Source: Bowmanella denitrificans
GTDB lineage: Bacteria > Pseudomonadota > Gammaproteobacteria > Enterobacterales > Alteromonadaceae
Reading direction: 5' to 3'
DNA length: 64,000 nucleotides
Assembly: GCF_039522935.1 (NCBI RefSeq)
Contig: NZ_BAAAEI010000010.1
Coordinates: 1 to 64,000 of the forward strand
Shown here: positions 16,907-24,482 of the stretch, piece by piece
How positions within the stretch are numbered: position 1 is the first letter of the stretch
Layout: every line of letters begins with the position of its first letter
The notes under the pieces: model-generated
Databases searched by the model: none
What the model saw: the letters and a program-made list of their open reading frames with translations, nothing else
Told to the model about the DNA's origin: nothing
Program-made: the position numbers and the translations under genes

Positions 16907-18550
16907 GTGAATAGTGCAGGCAAGGTTTTGACATTCTGGCGTGGTTCAATAATGCCCTTTTTAACATGGGGGCTTGCAACTGTATTACTTGCATCCCCAG
17001 CCGCGTTTGCTTTGCAGGGGCAGCCTGATGACAACCGGACATTAAGAAGGGGACTATCCAATTTACCTGGCTCGTTAGACCCGCAGCAGCATAAAACCAC
17101 CAACGACAGTTTATTAGCCATTGAGCTTTTTGCCGGCTTAGTCCGGCTTGATCCCAAGGGTAGGGTGGTGGCGGACACCGCTTCGCACTGGCAAGTTAGT
17201 GAAGACGGTCAGGTTTATCGCTTTTTCCTACGCAAGGACGCCAGGTGGTCCGACGGGCAACCATTAATTGCAGAAGATTATGCACTGGCGTACCAGCGAA
17301 TTTTGCAAGGAGGCCAAGGTACCCCTATGTTGTTTAGATCAGGATTGGAAAGTCAACCAGCAGATAGCAAGGCTAAAATGCCGGGCATGTTCGCCTTGTC
17401 AGAGACTGAACTGGAAATACGTTTGTCTGCAGCAACGGGCGAGCTGCTTTACTGGCTGACTGACACTGAAGCCATGCCTGTTCCCAGCCATTTATACAAG
17501 CATATGGGGGATGAATGGGTGGCAAAGCGGCCATTTGTCAGTAACGGCCCTTATACTTTGCAAAGCTTTAGCCCGCACTTAATCCAGTTGACCAAAAACC
17601 CTCTTTATCATGCAGCCGAGGAAGTGGGTATTGAGCATGTTCGCTATGAAATTTTGCCAGCAAATTTAAGCATGGGCCGTTACATTGCCCAAACCCAGGC
17701 CGACATTGCCACTGGTCTGGCGTATTATCAGCTACAAAGCGCCGGGCGCATGGCGGGATACAGGGTCATTCGACAATTAAACAATGCGTTGTTGATGTTT
17801 TATTTAAACCCACAGGTAGAAGGCCTTACTGATATTCGGGTTCGTCAGGCACTGAATCTGGCTATGGATCGTCAACTTATGGTGAATATGCGGCAAAAAG
17901 GGGAACAGGCCATGTTTGGCCTGGTGCCAGAGCAAGCCGATTACCCTTCGGAGCCGGAGCCCGCCCAAACCTATCCGCAAATGCTGGCGCAGGCTAAGCA
18001 ACTTATGAGTGAAGCTGGATACAGCCACCAGCAACCACTTAAACTGGAGTTGCTTACCTCTGATCGGGATTTGAGTATCAAGGATTCGGCGATGGCCATC
18101 CGGATTTGGGCCGAGCTGCCGATTGAATTTACCTTAAACAAGCAACCTTTTAGTCAGGTAGTTAAGCGTATCTACGCAGGGGACTTCCAGGTGGTCAGGC
18201 GAATCTGGCAGACTAATCATGGCGATCCTTTGGGCATGTTGCAGATTTACCTGCCGCAATTTGCGCCTCTTTTGTATCCAACGGCAGATGCGCACATTGA
18301 GCAGCTACTGGCATTGAGCAGAACAGCGTCGCAACGTCGCTTTCAACATATTAAAGCGTTGGAAAGGTACCTGCTTCAGCAAGTACCGAGTGTACCAGTA
18401 TTGCAGAATGCCAAATTTCAACTGGTATCAAAACGCGTTGCCGGTTGGTCAGATAATAGTCTGGCCCGTAACGAAAGCCGCTGGCTGACACTCAAGGACG
18501 GTGACCAATCTAGCACCTTAAATGAGGTTGTTAGACCCGTTGGTCATTAG
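16907..18550 (+). CDS. Orphan OppA-like (SBP_bac_5) peptide-binding protein
   Basis: A 547-residue periplasmic solute-binding protein of the dipeptide/oligopeptide cluster. A signal peptide (FLTWGLATVLLASPAAFA) is visible. The family signatures follow: LRRGLSNLPGSLDPQ, VVADTASHWQVSEDGQVYRFFLRKDARWSDGQPLIAEDYALAYQRIL, FVSNGPYTLQSF, and DIRVRQALNLAMDRQLMV. The start is GTG 16907 (GAG 5 nt upstream) or ATG 16952; both keep the signal peptide. No ABC permease or ATPase gene lies nearby, so it either serves a transporter elsewhere or acts in sensing. A strong terminator follows at once. Confidence 0.88.
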   Translation: MNSAGKVLTFWRGSIMPFLTWGLATVLLASPAAFALQGQPDDNRTLRRGLSNLPGSLDPQQHKTTNDSLLAIELFAGLVRLDPKGRVVADTASHWQVSEDGQVYRFFLRKDARWSDGQPLIAEDYALAYQRILQGGQGTPMLFRSGLESQPADSKAKMPGMFALSETELEIRLSAATGELLYWLTDTEAMPVPSHLYKHMGDEWVAKRPFVSNGPYTLQSFSPHLIQLTKNPLYHAAEEVGIEHVRYEILPANLSMGRYIAQTQADIATGLAYYQLQSAGRMAGYRVIRQLNNALLMFYLNPQVEGLTDIRVRQALNLAMDRQLMVNMRQKGEQAMFGLVPEQADYPSEPEPAQTYPQMLAQAKQLMSEAGYSHQQPLKLELLTSDRDLSIKDSAMAIRIWAELPIEFTLNKQPFSQVVKRIYAGDFQVVRRIWQTNHGDPLGMLQIYLPQFAPLLYPTADAHIEQLLALSRTASQRRFQHIKALERYLLQQVPSVPVLQNAKFQLVSKRVAGWSDNSLARNESRWLTLKDGDQSSTLNEVVRPVGH

Positions 18551-18551
18551 A

Positions 18552-18576
18552 TTCAGGGGCTTGCTAAGCCCCTGAA
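18552..18576. terminator. Bidirectional terminator
   Basis: Perfect 11-bp arms, TTCAGGGGCTT and AAGCCCCTGAA, with a 3-nt loop, between the convergent OppA-like and DUF3083-like genes (stops at 18550 and 18586). Confidence 0.8.
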
Positions 18577-18585
18577 GGTTTATGC

Positions 18586-19653
18586 TCAGGCAATATAGCT
18601 AATATGCTGGTGGAAGCGTAAGGTCAGCGCGGTACGCTGCGGATCAATACCCAGACTTTTGGCAAAGCCATCCAGCGCTTCTTCCACCCGGTTCATAAAG
18701 TGTCCGTAACCAAACTCGGTATTGTCTTCCTTACCGGCGACAATAATAAAGTGGGCGGTTTCCACCAGGTTGTTATTGTCCCAGTAAGCGACAAACTGCT
18801 GGCCTGGCGCATCCGGATCAAAACTGATTTTTTGCAGCTCCGCATTGTGCTGAGACTGATCCACCTGACTGTTACGTACCAGCGGTGTCAGACCATTGGC
18901 AACCATGGCCAGACGATCCAATTTTTTATTGCGGGTGGCAGTTAAAAACTGCTCTTCCAGCGCCAGATACAGCGGTGCAAAGTGCTCGCTGCTGGTGGCT
19001 TCAAACTGCTGCTTTAGCTGCCTGGTCATAGGCAGGCTCAGCGTTACATAGCTGATAGCAGAATGCTGCTGAGGCAGTTCGCACTGTCTGGCTTTGTATC
19101 TGGGATACAGGCCGCGCAGTTTGTATCCATAACTTTCTTTATGACCTTTTTCATGGGCGAACAAGTCATAGGACAGATGCTGGTGATCACGGATTTTTAT
19201 CTGGCTGTCGGTCTGAGGCAATTCGGCTTTAAGCTGGCTGATAACGCTCATGACCTGTTGGTGGAATTGGGCAGCATGTGCACGCAGCTCAGATCCTGTG
19301 GCTAAAAACAGCAGGCGGATTTTTCGTGCCTGATAATCTGCTGTGGTGAACAGATTCTGCCCTTCATGTACCACAGGGTCATAGAAGAACAGGATCTGCT
19401 TGGCGGTTTGAAAATGCATAGCTTCATTGTGATAGCGCACCACTGGCAATTTGTCATTGGCGATCATATGTACATTGTGCAGGCCCGCAGCATCGGCCAG
19501 GGCAAAGAAGCGCTGACTCAGTTTGTCGTAGCAGGACTTGGCGCTGTCAAAGTGCTGATAAAAGCTGTTGTCGGTTTTGATCTCTGCCAGCAGATACTGG
19601 TTGGATCTGGCGTTAGTGGGAATATATACCCGGTGTTTGGAATGACTGGCCAT
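18586..19653 (-). CDS. DUF3083-like protein
   Basis: A 355-residue soluble protein with no signal peptide or membrane helix. It resembles the DUF3083 family of Shewanella and Alteromonadales by its N-terminus (HRVYIPTNARSNQYLLAEI) and overall length; I cannot confirm this without a search. Features are an NEAMHF stretch, AHEKGHKESYGYKLRGLYPRYKAR with clustered His, Lys and Arg, and two similar halves (roughly 1-170 and 190-355), each with an HQHxSY ending (HQHLSYDL and HQHISYIA), suggesting an internal duplication. GGAGACATC before the start supports 19653. Function unknown. Confidence 0.75.
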   Translation of the reverse strand: MASHSKHRVYIPTNARSNQYLLAEIKTDNSFYQHFDSAKSCYDKLSQRFFALADAAGLHNVHMIANDKLPVVRYHNEAMHFQTAKQILFFYDPVVHEGQNLFTTADYQARKIRLLFLATGSELRAHAAQFHQQVMSVISQLKAELPQTDSQIKIRDHQHLSYDLFAHEKGHKESYGYKLRGLYPRYKARQCELPQQHSAISYVTLSLPMTRQLKQQFEATSSEHFAPLYLALEEQFLTATRNKKLDRLAMVANGLTPLVRNSQVDQSQHNAELQKISFDPDAPGQQFVAYWDNNNLVETAHFIIVAGKEDNTEFGYGHFMNRVEEALDGFAKSLGIDPQRTALTLRFHQHISYIA

Positions 19654-19947
19654 GATGTCTCCTTGGACTGAATGACTTAGATGGCCAGATGTTAGCGGCT
19701 GCGCATGTCAGAAAAGTTGTTCCAGATTAAGTTTTTTGCCGACTGTTTAAAGCGGCTGGGCAATTCAGGTACTTTTTTGATCTGAAACAAAAATTCTCTG
19801 GCAAGCCACCATTTTCAAACTACCTTTTATGCTTAGGGGCTGAATTTGAACAGAAAACTCTGCTCAGTTGCTACATAGCTCTGTGTGAAACCAATATGGC
19901 TTTCCGGTGAGGCGGTACGGAGACAAAAACAATAAAAGGTTCGTAAC
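19654..19947. other. Intergenic region between divergent genes
   Basis: 294 bp between the DUF3083-like and patatin genes, the largest gap in the window. It must hold promoters for both directions, but I see no convincing -35/-10 pair, strong inverted repeat or small open frame with a ribosome site. Confidence 0.6.
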
Positions 19948-22329
19948 ATGCCGCAGTCCCGCACGCCAAGCACTAATGCCTGGGATACACCTGTAGGGGA
20001 TTCAACTCAGGGCCAGTTTGCCCAGGTTTATGCCGAAGAAGCTAACCTGATTGCACTGCGTCGCCGCAATCTTGGCGTACAGGCTAACGCCGATGCCAGC
20101 AAACTGAGCCTGCCAGAGAGCATTTTTCCCAGTAACGGTTTCGTTGCTGCACCAGTGCTTGACGGGGTGCTGACGGAACTGGAACAGACGCAACCTGCCT
20201 GGCAGCATGAAGAGGCTGAAAACCACTGCCAACCCCGGCAAGGTCTGATTGGGCTGGCGTTATCCGGAGGCGGAATTCGTTCTTCCACCTTTAATCTGGG
20301 GGTGATGCAGGCGGTACAGCGGGCGGGCTTATTTCCTTATATGGATTATCTGTCCACCGTATCCGGCGGTGGCTATATCGGTACTTACCTGACGACCTCG
20401 ATTCAGGAAAATCTAAGTCTGGGTGAATCCCCAATGATTGATTCCACGACGTCCGAGCAGGATAGGGCGGACCCATTTCCCTTTGTGCACCAAACCGGCC
20501 AGGTAGAGAACAGCCGTTTTCGACATCTGCGTAATTATGCCAGCTATCTGACCCCACAGGGGCGGGCACAATTGCTGTTTGCGCCGCTTATCCTGTTGCG
20601 TGGATTTTTGATTAATCTGCTGGCTATTGCCCCGCTAATGCTGGGAGCGGCCCTGTGTTTATTCGTGCTGTTAGACTATCAAAGTGCAACTGGTAATTTT
20701 GTTTTTGCCTGGGAACCCTGGTTAGCTGAGCAGTTATTGGCTGAGGCGGCAGGGGTCTATGATCTGAAGCAGCGCGTGTTGCTGCGCTTTCCTCTGAGCC
20801 TTTTGGCGCTGGCGCTACTTGTGGGGTATTTTTTCAGCTATCCGTTAGTGCACTTTCGGGATTTTTGGCGTGGAGTGACAGAAAACACCCGCCGCGGCGC
20901 CCGGATGGCCAGACTGAAAAGATATCGGGCGTTTTTTCTGATTTTTGTAGCTGCGGTGGCATTGGAATCTATGCCGCTGTTGATGGAATGGTTGCACAAA
21001 CCGCATTATTGGCTGGCATGTTTAGGTTCGGTCAGTCTGCTGCAATCGGCTCTGGCGCAAAGGGTGCTGGTGTGGCTCAAAGCCAAGCTGGCCAGTATGG
21101 CCATGTTGCTGGCGGCTTTGATTCTGATGCTTTTACTGCTGGTGGCTGTATTGTTTGTGGCCAAAATGATGATACAGATGCGTTTGCATTGGCAGTGGGT
21201 GTTAGTGTTTGGCGGCCTGGCGTTTGTTTATGCACTGGTGTTTGTGGATATCAATGCCACCTCTATCCACAAATATTATAAAGATCATCTGGTCAAAGCC
21301 TTTGTGGCACAAGCCGCCGCAGATGATGCGCCAGACCCCAACAGGCGGGGGCAGTGGGTGCCGAGACTCAGCGAATTAAAGCAAACCCATCAGCCTTATC
21401 ACTTGCTCAACGTGACCCTGAATATGGACTGGGGCGATAAAGACAATCAGCTGTTTAAGAATGGCAGACGGGCCAGTTTTTTTATCTTCAGCAAGTTCTT
21501 TTGTGGTGGTCCGCGTTGTGGCTATGTGCCTACCGAACAACTTGAGAAGGTCGAACGGGACCTGGATATTGGCACGGCAATGGCCATTTCCGGTGCTGCG
21601 GTGGCGCCGAATATGGGGCGAGTGGGCAACCCCTGGCTGGGCTTTCTGTTTGCCTTTTTCAATGTGCGCCTCAACTATTGGTTGCGCAATCCCATGCAAC
21701 TCGACAAGCAAGGCGATAAGGTCAGTGTCTGGTATCGGCCCGGCCCTTTATATTTGCTGCGGGAAATGCTGCAACGTTTAGGCAGCGAGCGACCCTTTGT
21801 GAATCTCTCGGATGGCGGCCATATTGAAAATACCGGCATCTATGAGCTGTTGCGCCGCCAGTGCCGCTTGATAATTGCCGGTGATGGCGAATGTGATACC
21901 AGACTCACCTTTGGTGGGTTGGCTGAGGTAATTCGTCTGGCCAGAATTGATTTTGGTTTTCGCATTCAAATGGATGGCCTGGATGAACTGCGAGCCGGTG
22001 AACAACGCTATGCCATTGGCACGATTTATTATCACGAAGACTGGCAGAATCCGCAGAACAACAGAATTGGCAAACTGATTTATCTGAAATCCAATCTCGG
22101 TGGTGACTACAATCTGGCCGCCACCTTAAATCAAGAGCTGTATCGCACTTCTGCCGGCAGGGACGATGATTATCTGTTTGACCGCAATGCCTATCTGGCC
22201 TTCTACCGCAGTATGCACCCCGATTTTCCCCATGAGACGACCGCAGACCAGTTGTTTGACGAGGCCCAGTTCGAAAGCTACCGGGCGCTGGGCTTCCAGG
22301 TGGCAGCGTCTGCCCTACTTAACCCCTGA
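19948..22329 (+). CDS. Patatin-like phospholipase with inserted membrane bundle
   Basis: A 793-residue patatin/cPLA2-type lipase. The oxyanion loop is SGGGIRSS (residues 106-113), the nucleophile is Ser139 in STVSGGGYIG, and the catalytic Asp is Asp622 in LSDGGHIENTGIYELLRR. Both dyad residues are present, so activity is likely. Between them lie about 240 residues with five to seven membrane helices (about 208-243, 281-301, 328-347, 355-375, 381-408, 416-434), followed by a DINATSIHKYYKDHL motif also seen in other large bacterial patatin proteins. The catalytic domain is thus split around a membrane region. First of three tightly spaced genes; AAGG lies 8 nt before the start. No signal peptide. 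Substrate and role unknown. Confidence 0.88.
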   Translation: MPQSRTPSTNAWDTPVGDSTQGQFAQVYAEEANLIALRRRNLGVQANADASKLSLPESIFPSNGFVAAPVLDGVLTELEQTQPAWQHEEAENHCQPRQGLIGLALSGGGIRSSTFNLGVMQAVQRAGLFPYMDYLSTVSGGGYIGTYLTTSIQENLSLGESPMIDSTTSEQDRADPFPFVHQTGQVENSRFRHLRNYASYLTPQGRAQLLFAPLILLRGFLINLLAIAPLMLGAALCLFVLLDYQSATGNFVFAWEPWLAEQLLAEAAGVYDLKQRVLLRFPLSLLALALLVGYFFSYPLVHFRDFWRGVTENTRRGARMARLKRYRAFFLIFVAAVALESMPLLMEWLHKPHYWLACLGSVSLLQSALAQRVLVWLKAKLASMAMLLAALILMLLLLVAVLFVAKMMIQMRLHWQWVLVFGGLAFVYALVFVDINATSIHKYYKDHLVKAFVAQAAADDAPDPNRRGQWVPRLSELKQTHQPYHLLNVTLNMDWGDKDNQLFKNGRRASFFIFSKFFCGGPRCGYVPTEQLEKVERDLDIGTAMAISGAAVAPNMGRVGNPWLGFLFAFFNVRLNYWLRNPMQLDKQGDKVSVWYRPGPLYLLREMLQRLGSERPFVNLSDGGHIENTGIYELLRRQCRLIIAGDGECDTRLTFGGLAEVIRLARIDFGFRIQMDGLDELRAGEQRYAIGTIYYHEDWQNPQNNRIGKLIYLKSNLGGDYNLAATLNQELYRTSAGRDDDYLFDRNAYLAFYRSMHPDFPHETTADQLFDEAQFESYRALGFQVAASALLNP

Positions 22330-22342
22330 CAGGAGATAAGCG

Positions 22343-22702
22343 ATGAGTTTTGCATCCGCATTGAAAAGTATTGGCAATGGTATTAAGGATTTGTCGCAAC
22401 TGAATGTGCGCACTTATACGGGTAATATTGATGCGCAGATTAGCGGTGAAAATGCCGAGGAAATGCTCAATCTGGCGCGCCAGAATGGCCAGCTAAAACT
22501 GGTGGGGCTGACCACCATTAATCTGGACGGTGACGTTAATCAGTTCATTTCCAGTGATCAGGAGATCAATGAGAAATTGCACAACGCTCACCAAAGTGCG
22601 GTACAGGCCTCACAGCGTAGTCGTGAAGTCACGTTTAACCTGTTTGCTTCGGCAATTCGTGAGGCGGTGGGCAAAATCAGCATCGATCCCAATCAGGACT
22701 GA
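22343..22702 (+). CDS. Small unknown protein in patatin operon
   Basis: A 119-residue protein that I do not recognise. It has no signal peptide or cysteine and is predicted largely helical, with a central LVGLTTINLDGDVNQFIS strand segment and a C-terminal helix EINEKLHNAHQSAVQASQ...FNLFASAIREAVGKI. The start has a full AGGAGATAAGCG site and lies 13 bp after the patatin stop; the next gene begins 5 bp after its stop. Such spacing points to co-expression and perhaps complex formation with the neighbours. It could be an adaptor or regulator of the lipase; this is inference. Confidence 0.75.
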   Translation: MSFASALKSIGNGIKDLSQLNVRTYTGNIDAQISGENAEEMLNLARQNGQLKLVGLTTINLDGDVNQFISSDQEINEKLHNAHQSAVQASQRSREVTFNLFASAIREAVGKISIDPNQD

Positions 22703-22707
22703 ACAGC

Positions 22708-24234
22708 ATGCTGGGGCCCGCGCAGCTCAGGCAGATGGAGCAGGGTGACTTCAGCCTGTTGGGCGTTACGCTGGATGCACTACCAGATGACGGGCATCTG
22801 CATCTGGCCTGCCAGGACAGCGATCTGCAAAAAGCCCCATGGCTGGGTATTGCCCGCACCTGGCTGTGGCTGCTTGGCTACCTGAAACGGGATACGCAGA
22901 AACAGCAGGCTGATAGTGATTTTATTCAGGGGCTGATGCGCTTTCAGCAAGAAGTGGGCTTAACTGCCGATGGCGTGCTGGACAATCTGAGCTGGCAGGC
23001 GCTTAAATCTCTGGCGGCGTTTGATTCTGATACTCAGGTGGAAACCTGGGACCCGGCTAATCCAGCCTTTCGCCGGGCAGTACAGCTAAGGTTATTCAGC
23101 TATGGCTTGTGCAAAACAGCGCCGCCCTTTGCTGAGTTGCCAAGCGATCAGGATACAAAGCTGCAAAAACACCTGCATCAGGCATTGGAAGATTTCACCC
23201 GCCTGGTTGCCTGGTATGGTTTGTCCGCTGAACCATTGGACAGCGGCTGGAACCGGCCCTTGCTCAGATTACTGTTTGCCCACCAAGAGCTGATAACCCT
23301 GTTACCTTTTGACGGAGAGGGATTCAGGCTATCTGGCGGACATCCGCTGCTGCCCATGGCAGCCCCTCAGGCGAAAGCACTTAGACGACGCTTTGTCGGA
23401 AATCTGGCATTGGTGGAGTTGTGGTTGATGGGGTATCCGGTAAGGCCTGGCAACTTTAAGGCCGATGGCCCCCATGATGGCCACGCAAAAGGCACATTGT
23501 ACTGGGCGCTGAAACAATTTGCCAAAGACCGGCAACTGCCCATCGCCAATACCCATGCAATTCAATTAGGGGCCTGGTTTTTCCATGAAAGCCGGCAAAT
23601 TTTGTCGGATGATCCGCCATTGCCTGCAGAGCAACTGGATGCGGTCATGGCCGATAGTCATCAGCGCCACAAGCTGGAGAAAGGCTATAAGAGTCTGGGG
23701 GCCAGGATTGTGGATGGAGTCAAGCGCTTGCTACGCTGGTTTGGTGCGCTACTGCGTCAGGTGCTGGACAGGGCTAAACAGTGGTTTATTAACCTGGCCC
23801 GGCTACTGCACAAAGGTGCCAGCGAGATCTACGCAGAATTTAAAGCGCTGATAGAGATATCCGCCCGAGGCTGGCATTACTGGCAGGATAATCCATTGCA
23901 ACTGTCGGACCGCCAGTCACTGATGATTTTCAAGCAACGGGATTTTGATTTGGATTTGATATTCAATCCACAGCCGAACAGCACTCAGATAGCACGTCTA
24001 TTTAACACCATGCAATTAAATATCCAGTCCATGGCACTGGGGGGACAAGTGCTGGTGCAACTGATCGCCCTTATCCGGCAAATAATGTCACTGGCCAACA
24101 TGCTGATTAACTGGCTGGGTGTGGTGGTAGCGCTATACCGGCTGGGACTATGGCTGAGGGCCAACCTGCCGCTGTTGGCAGAAGCCGGTGAATTACAAGC
24201 AGCTTTTAAGCAACTGGATGGTCAGACTAAATAA
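22708..24234 (+). CDS. Protein with three peptidoglycan-binding-like repeats
   Basis: A 508-residue protein. The clearest repeat is at residues 50-103 (TWLWLLGYLKRD ... FIQGLMRFQQEVGLTADGVLDNLSWQAL), a PG_binding_1 fold: helix, loop, helix, GLxxDGVxD. Two degenerate copies follow, VQLRLFSYG ... LEDFTRLVAWYGL and LVELWLMGYPVR ... LKQFAKDRQLPI. No hydrolase, transpeptidase or protease domain is attached. From residue 330 onward it is helical, with a hydrophobic tail (about 445-490, VLVQLIALIRQIMSLANMLINWLGVVVALYRLGLWL) that could insert in a membrane. No signal peptide is visible. Third gene of the patatin operon. Its stop lies inside the convergent small gene at 24222. Its role is unknown. Confidence 0.78.
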   Translation: MLGPAQLRQMEQGDFSLLGVTLDALPDDGHLHLACQDSDLQKAPWLGIARTWLWLLGYLKRDTQKQQADSDFIQGLMRFQQEVGLTADGVLDNLSWQALKSLAAFDSDTQVETWDPANPAFRRAVQLRLFSYGLCKTAPPFAELPSDQDTKLQKHLHQALEDFTRLVAWYGLSAEPLDSGWNRPLLRLLFAHQELITLLPFDGEGFRLSGGHPLLPMAAPQAKALRRRFVGNLALVELWLMGYPVRPGNFKADGPHDGHAKGTLYWALKQFAKDRQLPIANTHAIQLGAWFFHESRQILSDDPPLPAEQLDAVMADSHQRHKLEKGYKSLGARIVDGVKRLLRWFGALLRQVLDRAKQWFINLARLLHKGASEIYAEFKALIEISARGWHYWQDNPLQLSDRQSLMIFKQRDFDLDLIFNPQPNSTQIARLFNTMQLNIQSMALGGQVLVQLIALIRQIMSLANMLINWLGVVVALYRLGLWLRANLPLLAEAGELQAAFKQLDGQTK

Positions 24235-24395
24235 CGAATCAACTGCACAACCGCCAGGATTATCATCAGTGGCCAGATCCAGCGGCTCATTTTGGCCACC
24301 TGCTCGGGTGAAAAGCGGTGACGTGAGCGTTCCAGTAACGGGATCAGTATCACCAGTGCCAGAAATAATCCACCAAGAATATATAAAACGGTCAT
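24222..24395 (-). CDS. 57-residue two-helix membrane protein
   Basis: A short gene on the minus strand starting MTVLYILGGLFLALVILIPL and ending QLIRYLV before a TGA. Two hydrophobic helices (about 3-21 and 39-54) are joined by a charged loop LERSRHRFSPEQVAKMSRW that is typical of small inner-membrane proteins. A GGGA stretch lies 8-11 nt before the start. Its 3' end overlaps the end of the PG-binding-like gene by 13 bp in convergent orientation. The other frame here, starting 4 bp upstream, gives a non-hydrophobic sequence and is not favoured. Function unknown. The composition and the helix-loop-helix pattern make a real gene likely. Confidence 0.7.
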   Translation of the reverse strand: MTVLYILGGLFLALVILIPLLERSRHRFSPEQVAKMSRWIWPLMIILAVVQLIRYLV

Positions 24396-24482
24396 CCATT
24401 CATCCCATTGTTATGCTAGGGCACTTTGGACCCTGACATAAATATGCCACAATCGGGGCAATTATAACTACAAGGAACCTCG

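Noticed and set aside
19948..24234. Calling the patatin unit a CBASS-type defence locus
   Set aside because: No CD-NTase, ubiquitin-like accessory gene, CARF/SAVED domain or other defence gene is nearby, and the lipase has a membrane bundle unlike CapV.
24193..24399. Alternative 68-residue minus-strand frame over the two-helix protein
   Set aside because: Its sequence is low in hydrophobic structure and has no family feature, whereas the overlapping frame from 24395 gives a coherent two-helix membrane protein.
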